64,000 bases of DNA from Bacillus sp. REN10. Its GTDB lineage: Bacteria; Bacillota; Bacilli; Bacillales; Domibacillaceae. The stretch lies in NCBI RefSeq assembly GCF_016820555.1, contig NZ_JADHDW010000001.1, forward strand, positions 186,001 to 250,000, in the 5' to 3' direction. Numbering within the stretch: the first letter of the stretch is position 1; every line of letters starts with the position of its first letter. Positions 53,355 through 63,429 of the stretch are shown here, one piece after another. The position numbers and the translations under genes are program-made. The notes below the pieces were generated by a model. It was not told the DNA's origin, did no database searches, and saw nothing but the letters and a program-made list of their open reading frames with translations.

Positions 53355-55997
53355 ATGGAGAACAAGGAATTAACGATGCCGACAAAGTATGATCCGCAGG
53401 CCATTGAACAAGGTCGTTATGACTGGTGGGTCAACGGCAAATTTTTTGAAGCGAAAGATGATCAAACGAAAGAACCTTATACGATTGTGATTCCACCGCC
53501 AAACGTAACAGGAAAGCTTCATCTTGGACATGCATGGGATACAACGTTGCAAGATATTTTAACACGCATGAAACGGATGCAAGGTTATGATGTGTTATGG
53601 CTACCAGGAATGGACCATGCGGGGATTGCGACGCAAGCAAAAGTCGAGCAAAAACTGCGTGAAGAAGGGAAATCACGCTACGATCTTGGCCGTGAGAAAT
53701 TTTTAGAAGAAGCGTGGAGATGGAAGGAAGAATACGCTAGCTTTATTCGTGAGCAATGGGCAAAGCTTGGCCTTGGTCTTGATTACAGCCGCGAGCGTTT
53801 TACATTAGACGAAGGGTTGTCCAAAGCGGTTCGTGAGGTGTTTGTTTCTTTATATAACAAGGGATTGATTTACCGCGGTGAATATATTATTAACTGGGAC
53901 CCAGCAACGAAAACGGCTCTTTCTGACATCGAGGTTATTTATAAAGATGTTCAAGGAGCGTTCTATCATATGAAATACCCGCTTGCGGATGGCAGTGGAC
54001 ATATTGAAATCGCAACGACTCGTCCGGAAACAATGTTAGGCGATACAGCCGTTGCGGTGCATCCAGAAGATGAGCGCTATAAGCATTTAATCGGTAAAAC
54101 AGTGATCTTACCAATCGTTGGCCGTGAAATCCCAATTGTCGGTGATGACTATGTCGATATGGAATTCGGTTCTGGCGCAGTGAAAATTACACCAGCGCAT
54201 GACCCGAACGACTTTGAAATCGGTAATCGCCATGACCTAGAGCGTGTGCTTGTTATGAATGAAGACGGTACGATGAATGACCTTGCTGGCAAGTACAAAG
54301 GAATGGATCGTTTCGATTGCCGCAAACAAATTGTGAAAGATTTGCAAGAACAAGGCGTGCTGTTCAAAATTGAAGAGCATATGCATTCCGTTGGTCATTC
54401 TGAGCGAAGCGGAGCCGTTGTTGAACCATATTTATCTACACAATGGTTTGTTAAAATGCAGCCGTTAGCGGACGAAGCGATTGCACTGCAAGCGAAGGAA
54501 GAAAAAGTTCACTTCGTACCTGATCGCTTTGAAAAAACATACCTTCATTGGATGGAAAATATTCGCGACTGGTGTATTTCTCGTCAGCTTTGGTGGGGGC
54601 ATCGCATTCCTGCTTGGTATCATAAAGAAACAGGAGAAGTGTTTGTCGGTCACGAAGCGCCAGCGGATAGTGAAAACTGGGAGCAAGATACGGATGTACT
54701 TGATACATGGTTTAGCTCTGCTTTATGGCCATTTTCTACAATGGGCTGGCCGGATACAGAAGCGGCAGACTTTAAGCGCTACTATCCAACAGGTGCGCTA
54801 GTAACTGGCTATGACATCATCTTCTTCTGGGTATCTCGAATGATTTTCCAAGGATTGGAGTTTACAGGTGAGCGTCCGTTTAAAGATGTACTGATTCATG
54901 GACTTGTTCGCGATGCAGAAGGTCGTAAAATGAGTAAGTCGTTAGGAAACGGTGTCGACCCGATGGAAGTGATTGCTAAATACGGAGCGGATTCCTTGCG
55001 CTATTTCTTATCAACAGGAAGTTCTCCGGGCCAAGATCTTCGTTTCTCCGTGGAAAAAGTGGAGTCCGTTTGGAACTTTGCTAATAAAATTTGGAATGCG
55101 TCTCGCTTTGCTTTAATGAATATGGACGGATTGAAGTATGAAGAAATCGATTTAAGCGGTGAGATGTCCGTTGCCGATAAATGGATTTTAACAAGACTCA
55201 ACGAAACGATCGAAACGGTGACAAAACTAGCGGATCGTTACGAGTTCGGTGAAGTGGGTCGTGTATTGTACAACTTCATTTGGGATGACTTCTGTGATTG
55301 GTATATCGAAATGGCGAAGTTGCCATTGTACGGAGAAGACGAAGCGGCGAAGAAAACGACTCGTTCGATTCTTGCGTATGTGCTCGACAATACGATGCGT
55401 CTGTTACATCCATTCATGCCGTTTATTACGGAAGAAATTTGGCAAAACCTTCCGCATGATGGCGAAACAATTGTGACAGCGAAATGGCCGGAAGTGCGCT
55501 CTGAATTATCGGATGAAAAAGCGGCGAGCGATATGAGGCTTCTAGTGGATATTATTCGCGCTGTTCGTAACATCCGCGCCGAAGTAAATACGCCAATGAG
55601 CAAGAAAATTAAGCTAACGATCAAAGCGAAAGATGAAGCTATTCTTTCCGTACTTGAATACAACCGTGCGTATGTAGAGCGCTTCTGTAACCCAGAAGAA
55701 CTGACGATTTCTATCGATGCGGTTGCTCCTGATAAAGCGATGACAGCGGTTGTCACAGGTGCAGAATTAATTTTACCACTTGAAGGGTTAATTAATATCG
55801 AGGAAGAAATTGCTCGTCTGCAAAAAGAGTGGGATAAATGGAATAGCGAAGTGGAACGCGTTCAGAAAAAACTAGGGAACGAGCGTTTCATCAGCAAAGC
55901 ACCTCAAAAAGTCGTTGACGAAGAACGCGCGAAAGAACAAGACTATCTTGAGAAACGTGGGGCAGTAGAAGCGCGTATGAACGAATTAAAACAGTAA
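53355..55997 (+). CDS. valS: Valyl-tRNA synthetase
   Basis: 880 residues from ATG 53355, which has AGGAGG 8 nt upstream; the frame is open upstream into the T-box leader but that part is not coding. Class I signature [15 protein letters not shown] (HIGH) lies near residue 45. The editing domain includes [31 protein letters not shown] is the KMSKS loop near residue 525. The C-terminal coiled coil ([14 protein letters not shown]) is the tRNA-binding arm. It charges tRNA-Val. Confidence 0.98.
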   Translation: MENKELTMPTKYDPQAIEQGRYDWWVNGKFFEAKDDQTKEPYTIVIPPPNVTGKLHLGHAWDTTLQDILTRMKRMQGYDVLWLPGMDHAGIATQAKVEQKLREEGKSRYDLGREKFLEEAWRWKEEYASFIREQWAKLGLGLDYSRERFTLDEGLSKAVREVFVSLYNKGLIYRGEYIINWDPATKTALSDIEVIYKDVQGAFYHMKYPLADGSGHIEIATTRPETMLGDTAVAVHPEDERYKHLIGKTVILPIVGREIPIVGDDYVDMEFGSGAVKITPAHDPNDFEIGNRHDLERVLVMNEDGTMNDLAGKYKGMDRFDCRKQIVKDLQEQGVLFKIEEHMHSVGHSERSGAVVEPYLSTQWFVKMQPLADEAIALQAKEEKVHFVPDRFEKTYLHWMENIRDWCISRQLWWGHRIPAWYHKETGEVFVGHEAPADSENWEQDTDVLDTWFSSALWPFSTMGWPDTEAADFKRYYPTGALVTGYDIIFFWVSRMIFQGLEFTGERPFKDVLIHGLVRDAEGRKMSKSLGNGVDPMEVIAKYGADSLRYFLSTGSSPGQDLRFSVEKVESVWNFANKIWNASRFALMNMDGLKYEEIDLSGEMSVADKWILTRLNETIETVTKLADRYEFGEVGRVLYNFIWDDFCDWYIEMAKLPLYGEDEAAKKTTRSILAYVLDNTMRLLHPFMPFITEEIWQNLPHDGETIVTAKWPEVRSELSDEKAASDMRLLVDIIRAVRNIRAEVNTPMSKKIKLTIKAKDEAILSVLEYNRAYVERFCNPEELTISIDAVAPDKAMTAVVTGAELILPLEGLINIEEEIARLQKEWDKWNSEVERVQKKLGNERFISKAPQKVVDEERAKEQDYLEKRGAVEARMNELKQ

Positions 55998-56012
55998 GAG
56001 CCATTGCTCTAG

Positions 56013-56047
56013 GACGAATCTGTATATCTTGTACAGATTCGTCTTTT
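56013..56047 (+). terminator. valS terminator
   Basis: GACGAATCTGTA and TACAGATTCGTC form a 12-bp perfect stem, followed by TTTT. Confidence 0.9.
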
Positions 56048-56070
56048 CATATAGATGGAGGACTTCTCAA

Positions 56071-57357
56071 ATGATACACACTTATCAAGAAGCATTACAT
56101 TGGATTCACAGTCGTCTACAAATGGGAATCAAACCAGGGCTGTTGCGAATGGAATGGTTAATGGAAAGAATGAATCATCCCGAGCGACGACTGAAAACCG
56201 TACATATTGGTGGAACGAATGGCAAAGGCTCAACGGTGACTTATATGCGTTCAATCTTGCAAGCCGCTGGTTATGAAACGGGTACGTTCACTTCCCCCTA
56301 CATTGAACAATTCAATGAACGGATTAGCATCAATGGAACTCCGATTACGGACGAAGAGCTTACCGAACTTGTCAATATCATTAAGCCGCTAGCGGAGGAG
56401 CTTGAACAAACGGAGCTTGGAGGACCTAGTGAGTTCGAAGTCATTACGGCGATGGCTATTTATTATTTCGCCTATGTGCATCCGGTGGACATCGTGCTGT
56501 TTGAAGTGGGGCTAGGTGGACGGTTGGATTCAACGAATGTAATCTATCCGCTTCTTTCTGTGATTACAACGATTGGTATGGATCATATGCAGTTTTTAGG
56601 GGATACGCTAGAGGAGATCGCCTTTGAAAAAGCAGGAATCATTAAAAGGGGCGTTCCTGTCATTAGCGGCGTGAAGCAAGAGGAAGCGAAAGAAGTGATT
56701 GCTAAGCGAGCGATGGATCAGAAGTCGGCGGTTTATCAACTGGGAGAGCAGTTTCAAGGAAAGTGGCAACAATCTCTTTCAACCGGGGAAGCCTTTCATT
56801 TTGAGTCTGTCTTTGCCAATATGGAATCTCTTCATACGGGCTTAAACGGATTGCACCAAGCCGACAATGCTGCGCTTGCCGTTATGGCAACGCTTTATTT
56901 GAAAACATTCTATTCTTTTTTGATCGAAGAATCACATATCCGAGAAGGAATTAAAGCAGCTTATTGGCCAGGAAGAATGGAACAAGTGTCGCATAACCCA
57001 GTCATTTTGCTAGATGGCGCACATAACGAAGAGGGCGTAAAGGCTCTAGTGCACTCATTAAAAATGCGCTATCCTCAACAACGCATCACCGCTCTATTTG
57101 CCGGGCTAAAAGATAAAAAGCTAGATAAAATGGTTGCTTTGCTTCAAGAAGCAGCCGATGTTGTCATTTTTACTACATTTGACTTTCCAAGAGCAGCAAA
57201 GCAGGAAAACTTTGAACTGCTATTCAATAACCGGACCATTTGGAGAGATGACTGGCGTCAATGCATCAAGGAGTTTCAAGAAAATACAGAAGAGGGACAA
57301 ATGTTTGTGGTTACCGGCTCACTGTATTTCATTTCAGAAGCAAAGAGATTGTTTTAA
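56071..57357 (+). CDS. folC: Folylpolyglutamate synthase/dihydrofolate synthase
   Basis: 428 residues from ATG 56071 (GGAGG ~10 nt upstream; the frame is open from 56029 through the terminator). P-loop VHIGGTNGKGSTVTYM near residues 40-55, FTSPYIEQFNERI (omega-loop side), DIVLFEVGLGGRLDSTNV and MDHMQFLGDTLEEIAFEKAGI are all hallmark Mur-ligase-type motifs. It adds glutamate to dihydropteroate or folates. Located between valS and comC as in B. subtilis. Confidence 0.96.
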   Translation: MIHTYQEALHWIHSRLQMGIKPGLLRMEWLMERMNHPERRLKTVHIGGTNGKGSTVTYMRSILQAAGYETGTFTSPYIEQFNERISINGTPITDEELTELVNIIKPLAEELEQTELGGPSEFEVITAMAIYYFAYVHPVDIVLFEVGLGGRLDSTNVIYPLLSVITTIGMDHMQFLGDTLEEIAFEKAGIIKRGVPVISGVKQEEAKEVIAKRAMDQKSAVYQLGEQFQGKWQQSLSTGEAFHFESVFANMESLHTGLNGLHQADNAALAVMATLYLKTFYSFLIEESHIREGIKAAYWPGRMEQVSHNPVILLDGAHNEEGVKALVHSLKMRYPQQRITALFAGLKDKKLDKMVALLQEAADVVIFTTFDFPRAAKQENFELLFNNRTIWRDDWRQCIKEFQENTEEGQMFVVTGSLYFISEAKRLF

Positions 57358-57448
57358 CGAATATTTACAATATTGTTATTTTAGATTTACAAATAGCTAT
57401 TACGATAAGTGGTATAAATAGTTAATGGAAAGGTGGAGGGATCGAGTG

Positions 57449-58192
57449 ATGAGTTTTGTTGTCTTTCTCTACGGTTTGGTATTTGGCTCATTTTTTCATG
57501 TGGTGGGCTGCAGAGTACCTGTTAAAAGATCCTTCATTCTCTCAAGAAGTACTTGTTCCCATTGCCACCATCCATTAACAGCTATGGAGTTAATCCCGGT
57601 TTTATCTTACATCAAACAAAAAGGACGATGTATAAATTGTCAGGCGCGTATTTCACCGATTTATATATTGGTGGAACTGATCACAGCCATTTTGTTTACT
57701 TACGCGTATATTGATTTTGGTATCGGATTGGAGTGGCTACTTGCCATTACTTTCATTTCGCTTCTTATCATTATTACGGTTTCTGATCTGCTTTATATGG
57801 TGATTCCTGATAAATTATTATTGTTTTTTAGTGGGTTCTTTTTGATTGAACGATATTTGCTGCCTTTGGAACCGTGGTGGGACTCGTTTCTTGGCGCGGC
57901 TGTCGGTTTTTTTCTTCCATTTTCACTAGCGATCATCACGAAAGGTGGTATGGGTGGGGGAGATATTAAGCTATTTGCGGTCATTGGGTTAGTTTTAGGA
58001 ACGAAAGGAATATGGCTTACGTTCATTTTATCCGCTTTTTTAGGTGTAATTGGCGGTCTTATCGGACTATGGCTTGGGCTCATTTCGCGAAAACAACCGT
58101 TTCCGTTTGGACCATTTATTGCAGCTTCCGCTCTCCTCGTTCTGTTTCGTGAAAATAGTCTGTTAAAATGGTACGAAGCGCTTGTGACGTAA
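57449..58192 (+). CDS. comC: Type IV prepilin peptidase ComC
   Basis: 247 residues from ATG 57449 (GGAGGG 8 nt upstream; ATG 57425 is also in frame). N-terminal FGLVFGSFFHVVGCRVP-like segment, a cytosolic loop with two zinc-type pairs (CSHC and CINC), then seven membrane helices. The two active-site aspartates are in TVSDLLYMVIPDKLL and GMGGGDIKLFAVIG. It cleaves and methylates ComG pseudopilins for DNA uptake in competence. Confidence 0.93.
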   Translation: MSFVVFLYGLVFGSFFHVVGCRVPVKRSFILSRSTCSHCHHPLTAMELIPVLSYIKQKGRCINCQARISPIYILVELITAILFTYAYIDFGIGLEWLLAITFISLLIIITVSDLLYMVIPDKLLLFFSGFFLIERYLLPLEPWWDSFLGAAVGFFLPFSLAIITKGGMGGGDIKLFAVIGLVLGTKGIWLTFILSAFLGVIGGLIGLWLGLISRKQPFPFGPFIAASALLVLFRENSLLKWYEALVT

Positions 58193-58321
58193 TCTTTAGC
58201 CAGAAAAATACGGCTGTTTTTGCCGAAAACTTTCCTGAACAAGGCGACAAAAGTCTTGTTCTTTTTTGAGGCTATTATGATAGCATCAAAGCAACTTAAA
58301 GAGGCGAGAGGTGATCCCAAA

Positions 58322-59242
58322 GTGGACAAACCAAAAAAGCAGCGATTATTTTTAACGATTTCAAGTCAAACAAAAGAGGAACCAAAAAAGAAAAAGCTTC
58401 CTGTACAAGATTGGCAAAAAGGCGGCGAGGAAAGCGCTGCCGCTGTTGAGCGTGACAAAGAAGAAGAGTTTCAGTGGGTCTTTCCAGATGAATCGGAAAA
58501 GAAGGAGGAAACGGTGAGCCTCAAGGCGACTCTTCATCCGCAACATGCTCGAAAAAGAGTGATAGGCAAGCTCTTATTCATTATTATTAGTGCGATCCTT
58601 ATAGGGTTATTATTCGGTTATACGATGGTCAAGATTGTGACACAAAAAGAAGAAGTTCCCCCACAAGCGATGTTAAAAGAACCAACAAAGCAGCAACATA
58701 CGGCTGCTCCAACCTCCCCAACAGCTTCTAGTCTTCTTCCCTCGATAGAGGTATCGATTGTACAAGGCGGCGTCTTCTCTACAAAAGAGGCGGCTAATAA
58801 GGCAATGAAACGTCTCAATGATGAAGGAGCTCCCGCTGGAATCATTCATAAAGATGAACAATTTATTGTGGTGTTAGGGGTCGCTTCCGAATTGGCAACG
58901 GCGAAAGAGTTAGGGGAAGCGTACCGCGCAAAGGTAGACGATGTTTATGCAAAAACCACGACTATTTCCTCTTCAACGAAAGCGACAAAAGCAAAAACAT
59001 TAGCTAATGTTTTTTTAATAGTAGCGGAAGAAAGTGCAAAAACGATCATGAGCCTTCCTATTGACAAAAAGAAGCTGGCGCAAGCGGAAAAAGAAGTAAA
59101 AAACATAAAAGGAACAAAAAAGGACGAGGCCGCCTTGCTGCAACGATTATTATTAGATGCTGTCAATCAAGCTAAAAGTGATCAGCCGCAAGCCGCCCAA
59201 GCTGCGCAGGAGAAGCTTTTAGCTTTTTTAGCTGCTTATTAA
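58322..59242 (+). CDS. spoIIB: Stage II sporulation protein B (SPOR-domain membrane protein)
   Basis: About 306 residues from GTG 58322 (GAGAGGTGATC upstream; the frame is open from 58220). A charged cytosolic N-terminus with DEEFQWVFPDESE-like acidic stretch precedes a single membrane helix (LLFIIISAILIGLLFGY, near residue 85). A Pro/Thr linker and an extracytoplasmic SPOR domain (IVQGGVFSTKEAANKAMKRL ... AGIIHKDEQFIVVLGVA) follow. SpoIIB localises to the sporulation septum and helps engulfment. Its place between comC and maf matches B. subtilis. Confidence 0.85.
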   Translation: MDKPKKQRLFLTISSQTKEEPKKKKLPVQDWQKGGEESAAAVERDKEEEFQWVFPDESEKKEETVSLKATLHPQHARKRVIGKLLFIIISAILIGLLFGYTMVKIVTQKEEVPPQAMLKEPTKQQHTAAPTSPTASSLLPSIEVSIVQGGVFSTKEAANKAMKRLNDEGAPAGIIHKDEQFIVVLGVASELATAKELGEAYRAKVDDVYAKTTTISSSTKATKAKTLANVFLIVAEESAKTIMSLPIDKKKLAQAEKEVKNIKGTKKDEAALLQRLLLDAVNQAKSDQPQAAQAAQEKLLAFLAAY

Positions 59243-59253
59243 TAGGGGGGATA

Positions 59254-59312
59254 AATGGCTCGGTAACTTCTTGAAGATGGAGTAGAGAAGTTACGGAGCC
59301 TTTTGTCATTAT
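59254..59312 (+). terminator. spoIIB terminator
   Basis: GGCTCGGTAACTTCT pairs with AGAAGTTACGGAGCC (one mismatch) around a 14-nt loop, then TTTTGTC. Confidence 0.8.
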
Positions 59313-59416
59313 ATACATAGGTAACTGATGTTTAGCGTGGAAAAGTTTGAGGTCACTGTCCAATTTTGATAAAATAAAAGCGGTATTTCCCTTAATTCTT
59401 GAAAGACAGGTGATGG

Positions 59417-60013
59417 ATGTTGGCGAAAATCATTTTAGCTTCTGGTTCTCCTCGCAGAAAAGAACTTCTCCAAAAAATTGGTCTACCTTTTACTGTTGTT
59501 GTTAGTGATGTAGATGAAACGATCTCCCACCCGATGTCCTCTGAAGAAATTGTCATGCAATTAGCTTCCCGTAAAGCTTATGCTGTCGCAAAAGATCATG
59601 AACAAGATGTGGTCATCGGAGCAGATACTATCGTTGTTCTTGATGGAGAAATATTAGGTAAACCGCAAGACCGGAATGATGCGAAGCGAATGTTAAAACA
59701 GCTTTCTGGTCGGGAACATTCCGTTTATACCGGAGTTGCAATCATGCAAGCAAATAAGCAATACCTCTTTTACGAAAAAACAAATGTCACATTTTGGGAG
59801 CTGTCAGATGAGGAAGTGGACGCTTATCTTGACAGTGGTGAACCGTTTGATAAAGCGGGTGCATACGGCATTCAAGGAGCAGGTGCCATCCTTGTGAAGA
59901 AAATTGACGGTGACTATTTCTCCGTTGTCGGTTTACCGGTGGCTTCTTTGTATAGACAACTTCAACGGTTTGACCTACCAGGGGCGACCATTTCCTTTCC
60001 TTCTCAAACGTGA
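59417..60013 (+). CDS. maf: Maf nucleotide pyrophosphatase
   Basis: 198 residues. LASGSPRRKELL at the N-terminus is the Maf triphosphate-binding signature, and VIGADTIVVLDGEILGKPQD and GAYGIQGAGAILVKKIDGDYFSVVGLP complete the family. Maf proteins hydrolyse dTTP/UTP or modified nucleotides; B. subtilis Maf is also linked to septum formation. The start is ATG with AGGTGAT upstream. radC follows after 18 bp. Confidence 0.95.
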   Translation: MLAKIILASGSPRRKELLQKIGLPFTVVVSDVDETISHPMSSEEIVMQLASRKAYAVAKDHEQDVVIGADTIVVLDGEILGKPQDRNDAKRMLKQLSGREHSVYTGVAIMQANKQYLFYEKTNVTFWELSDEEVDAYLDSGEPFDKAGAYGIQGAGAILVKKIDGDYFSVVGLPVASLYRQLQRFDLPGATISFPSQT

Positions 60014-60031
60014 TCAAAGGAGAGAAGATGG

Positions 60032-60721
60032 ATGTCAAACGAGATGTTTATGATTAAAGATGTTCCATTAGAAGAACGCCCGAGAGAACGAATGATTACA
60101 AATGGCCCCAAAAGCCTCTCGAACCATGAATTGCTCGCGATTATTTTGCGAACAGGCACGAAAAATGAATCTGTGCTGCAATTATCGAATCGAGTGCTAC
60201 AAACATTTGAAGGATTGCGCATGTTAAAGGATGCCTCCTTAGAAGAAATCACTTCCATTAAAGGAATCGGTCAAGCAAAGGCTGTACAAATCATGTCGGC
60301 GCTTGAGCTTGGCCGCCGCATTAGTCATTTGAAATTTGAAGATCGCTATGTCATTCGCTCTCCTGAGGATGGAGCGAACTATGTAATGGAAGAAATGCGG
60401 TTTTTATCACAAGAGCATTTCGTATGTCTGTACCTCAACACGAAAAATCAAGTCCTTCATAAACAAACATTATTCATCGGAAGTCTCAATGCCTCGATTG
60501 TGCATCCCCGCGAAGTTTTTAAAGAAGCATTTCGCCGTTCCGCTGCTTCCGTTATCTGCATTCATAACCATCCGTCTGGAGATCCTGCACCGAGCAGGGA
60601 AGATGTCGAAGTGACGAAGCGACTAGTCGAATGTGGAAAATTGTTAGGAGTGGAAGTGTTAGACCATTTAATTATTGGTGATAAAAAATACGTCAGCTTA
60701 AAGGAAAAAGGCTATGTATAA
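60032..60721 (+). CDS. radC: RadC-family JAB/MPN domain protein
   Basis: 229 residues. N-terminal helix-hairpin-helix (LEEITSIKGIGQAKAVQIMSALELG, ~residues 70-95), then the JAMM metalloprotease-like domain with VHPREVFKEAFRRSAASVI and the metal motif HNHPSGDPAPSRED. Despite the name, a repair role is not established; the family is of uncertain function. It precedes mreB as in B. subtilis (ysxA). Confidence 0.94.
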   Translation: MSNEMFMIKDVPLEERPRERMITNGPKSLSNHELLAIILRTGTKNESVLQLSNRVLQTFEGLRMLKDASLEEITSIKGIGQAKAVQIMSALELGRRISHLKFEDRYVIRSPEDGANYVMEEMRFLSQEHFVCLYLNTKNQVLHKQTLFIGSLNASIVHPREVFKEAFRRSAASVICIHNHPSGDPAPSREDVEVTKRLVECGKLLGVEVLDHLIIGDKKYVSLKEKGYV

Positions 60722-60856
60722 TGCTAGGATTTTTTTTTTGATTACGTTATAATATAAGTTATGATTTTTGCTTGTTGTTTTTTGTTGAAATCACAAATAA
60801 TAATGTTCAATCTATCACTATAAAATAGTAACAGATCAAGAAAGGGAGATACCTGT

Positions 60857-61873
60857 ATGTTTGGAATTGGAAGTCGAGATCTTGGAATAGACCTTGGAAC
60901 GGCGAATACGCTTGTCTATGCCAAAGGAAAAGGTGTAGTTGTGCGCGAACCTTCAGTGGTGGCGCTTCAAACAGATACAAAGCAAATTGTCGCTGTTGGT
61001 AATGACGCAAAAAAAATGATTGGTCGTACACCTGGGAATGTCGTCGCAACACGCCCAATGAAAGATGGGGTTATCGCTGATTACGAAACGACAGCTACAA
61101 TGATTAAATATTATATTAAGCAAGCAACTAAAGGTGGAACAGGAATGTTTGCCAGCAAGCCTTATGTGATGGTTTGTGTGCCATCAGGCATTACGGCTGT
61201 AGAAGAGCGGGCAGTGATTGATGCGACTCGTCAAGCAGGCGCGCGTGACGCTTACACGATTGAAGAGCCATTCGCAGCAGCTATTGGAGCTAATTTGCCT
61301 GTTTGGGAGCCTACGGGAAGCATGGTCGTTGATATTGGTGGAGGAACAACAGAAGTAGCGATTATTTCTTTAGGCGGTATTGTCACAAGTGAATCCCTGC
61401 GTATTGCTGGTGATGAAATGGATGATGCTATTGTTGCCTACATTCGCAAGCAGTATAATTTATTAATTGGAGATCGTACATCTGAAACCATCAAAATGGA
61501 GATCGGTTCTGCCGGTGATTTTGAAGAAATCCCGAGCATGGAAATTCGCGGGCGCGATTTATTAACAGGCCTGCCGAAGACGATTGAAATCACAGGCAAA
61601 GAAATCGCTGATGCTTTAAAAGATACAGTCTATGCGATTGTCGATACAGTGAAAAGTACATTAGAAAAAACTCCGCCAGAACTTGCGGCTGATATTATGG
61701 ATCGCGGCATTGTGTTAACTGGAGGCGGTGCTTTATTGCGCAATTTAGATAAAGTGATTAGTCAAGAAACGAATATGCCGGTGTTGATTGCAGAAAATCC
61801 ACTTGATTGTGTCGCTGTTGGTACAGGTCTAGCATTAGATCATATTCACTTATTTAAAAATAAAAACAAATAA
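60857..61873 (+). CDS. mreB: Rod-shape-determining actin homologue MreB
   Basis: 338 residues. Actin-fold ATP site: [17 protein letters not shown] (phosphate 1, residues ~9-25), [13 protein letters not shown]-like phosphate 2 near residue 158, and the adenosine motif [15 protein letters not shown] near residue 287. It polymerises on the membrane and guides side-wall peptidoglycan synthesis. First gene of the mreB-mreC-mreD-minC group. Confidence 0.98.
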   Translation: MFGIGSRDLGIDLGTANTLVYAKGKGVVVREPSVVALQTDTKQIVAVGNDAKKMIGRTPGNVVATRPMKDGVIADYETTATMIKYYIKQATKGGTGMFASKPYVMVCVPSGITAVEERAVIDATRQAGARDAYTIEEPFAAAIGANLPVWEPTGSMVVDIGGGTTEVAIISLGGIVTSESLRIAGDEMDDAIVAYIRKQYNLLIGDRTSETIKMEIGSAGDFEEIPSMEIRGRDLLTGLPKTIEITGKEIADALKDTVYAIVDTVKSTLEKTPPELAADIMDRGIVLTGGGALLRNLDKVISQETNMPVLIAENPLDCVAVGTGLALDHIHLFKNKNK

Positions 61874-61885
61874 TCAATTATTTAT

Positions 61886-61911
61886 TCCGGCAGCGGTTTT
61901 CTGCTGCCGGA
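61886..61911 (+). terminator. Hairpin between mreB and mreC
   Basis: TCCGGCAGC and GCTGCCGGA stem with an 8-nt loop, lacking a T-run; probably partial termination or mRNA processing rather than a full stop. Confidence 0.5.
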
Positions 61912-61946
61912 TTCTAACTTAATGCAAAAAAATAGAGGTGGAATAG

Positions 61947-62840
61947 ATGCCACAATTTTTTACAAACAAGCGTTTGATTATCCTTCTTGGTAGCATCATC
62001 GTTCTTGTCGCATTGATTGGTTTTTCTCTTCGCGATCGCGAAAATATTTCTTGGCCTGAACAATTTGCAAAAGATATTGTCGGTTTAGGGCAAGCTGTTG
62101 TTTCTAAACCTGCCAATGGTATTGCAGGGTTTTTTAATGATATTGGAAATTTGAAAAATACCTATAAAGAAAATGAAAAATTAAAGGCGCGGTTAGATGA
62201 ATTAGCTCAATTGGAGAGCGATGTTGCCCGACTCGAGAAAGATAATAAGGAACTTCGAGCGATCATTGATAAAAAACAAAGTTTAGCAGATTACGAGCCT
62301 GTTCAAGCCACCGTTATTGCTCAAAATCCGGATCGTTGGTTTGACGTGTTGACCATTGATCAAGGATCTGCTAGCGGTGTGCAGCCTAATATGGCTGTTA
62401 TTACAGCAGAAGGACTAGTTGGGAAGGTGAAAGACACGTCTAAGTTCACCTCAACCGTCCAACTGTTGAGCGCGCATGATCCAAGAAATCGAGTGTCTGC
62501 GGTGATTCAAGGCAAGAAAAATGTTTACGGTGTGATTGAAGGATATGATAAAGAAAAAGATTTGCTACTGATGACAAAAATTCCTTATGACGCCAAATTG
62601 AAGAAAGGCATGATGGTGACTACTTCAGGAAAAGGCGGCGTCTTTCCGAAAGGGCTTATTATCGGTAAAGTAAAGAAATTAGTGCCTGACCAATTTGGTT
62701 TAACGCAAACCGCATTAATTAAGCCGGCTGCCAAGTTTGATGATTTAGAACATGTTATGGTAGCTAAGCGAGGAATGATAACTGTGTTGCCAGAGAAGCA
62801 AGAGCGTCAGCAAGTAGTTGTTGAGGAGGGGAATCTGTGA
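61947..62840 (+). CDS. mreC: Rod-shape-determining protein MreC
   Basis: 297 residues. One N-terminal membrane helix (LIILLGSIIVLVALIGFSL), then an extracytoplasmic coiled coil (about residues 70-112: YKENEKLKARLDELAQLE...). The beta-rich MreC core follows, with VIAQNPDRWFDVLTIDQGSASGV and GLVGKVKDTSKFTS. It links MreB filaments to the wall-synthesis machine. The stop overlaps the mreD start. Confidence 0.95.
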   Translation: MPQFFTNKRLIILLGSIIVLVALIGFSLRDRENISWPEQFAKDIVGLGQAVVSKPANGIAGFFNDIGNLKNTYKENEKLKARLDELAQLESDVARLEKDNKELRAIIDKKQSLADYEPVQATVIAQNPDRWFDVLTIDQGSASGVQPNMAVITAEGLVGKVKDTSKFTSTVQLLSAHDPRNRVSAVIQGKKNVYGVIEGYDKEKDLLLMTKIPYDAKLKKGMMVTTSGKGGVFPKGLIIGKVKKLVPDQFGLTQTALIKPAAKFDDLEHVMVAKRGMITVLPEKQERQQVVVEEGNL

Positions 62841-63352
62841 AACGGTTTCTCCTTCCTCTATTAATGACCATTCTTTTTTACAGCGATAGCGTGTTTATGT
62901 CTTGGATCCCTGCCCGTGCTTTTGAGGGGGAGTATGTATTAGTCTCTCATTTGTTTGTGATCGCGTTATTGTTGATGTCGATTTATTTCGATCGTAATAC
63001 AGCTATCAAATATGGTTTCCTTTTTGGTTTTCTTTTTGATATCTTTTATACGGGTATTTTAGGGGTTTATATGTTCTTTTTACCGCTCCTAGTTTATATC
63101 ACATCGAAAATGGTAAAAGTGTTGCAAAATCATTTATTTATTGTTGCTTTTATCATTCTTTTTGATCTATTTTTGTTAGAATTAATTATGTTCCAATTAA
63201 ATACATTTGTGAGCCGGACAGAGATGCAAATGCCGCAATTTTTGTCTATTCGATTATGGCCGACTTTGATGGTAAATGGCATTTTCTATCTATTTGTAGC
63301 TATTCCGCTGAAACATGTTTTTGAAAAGCTTCGACGCATTTACTTTGATTAA
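62837..63352 (+). CDS. mreD: Rod-shape-determining protein MreD
   Basis: 171 residues with five to six hydrophobic helices and very few charged residues, the typical small MreD protein. It starts with GTG overlapping the mreC stop (GTGA), with GAGGAGGGG upstream. It forms part of the elongasome with MreC and RodA. Confidence 0.92.
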   Translation: MKRFLLPLLMTILFYSDSVFMSWIPARAFEGEYVLVSHLFVIALLLMSIYFDRNTAIKYGFLFGFLFDIFYTGILGVYMFFLPLLVYITSKMVKVLQNHLFIVAFIILFDLFLLELIMFQLNTFVSRTEMQMPQFLSIRLWPTLMVNGIFYLFVAIPLKHVFEKLRRIYFD

Positions 63353-63429
63353 TGGCTGATATAGAAAGAAAAAAGGAAAAAGTAGAGGACTTGTCGAATT
63401 ATTTGGACAACAGAGGTGAAGAACATGCT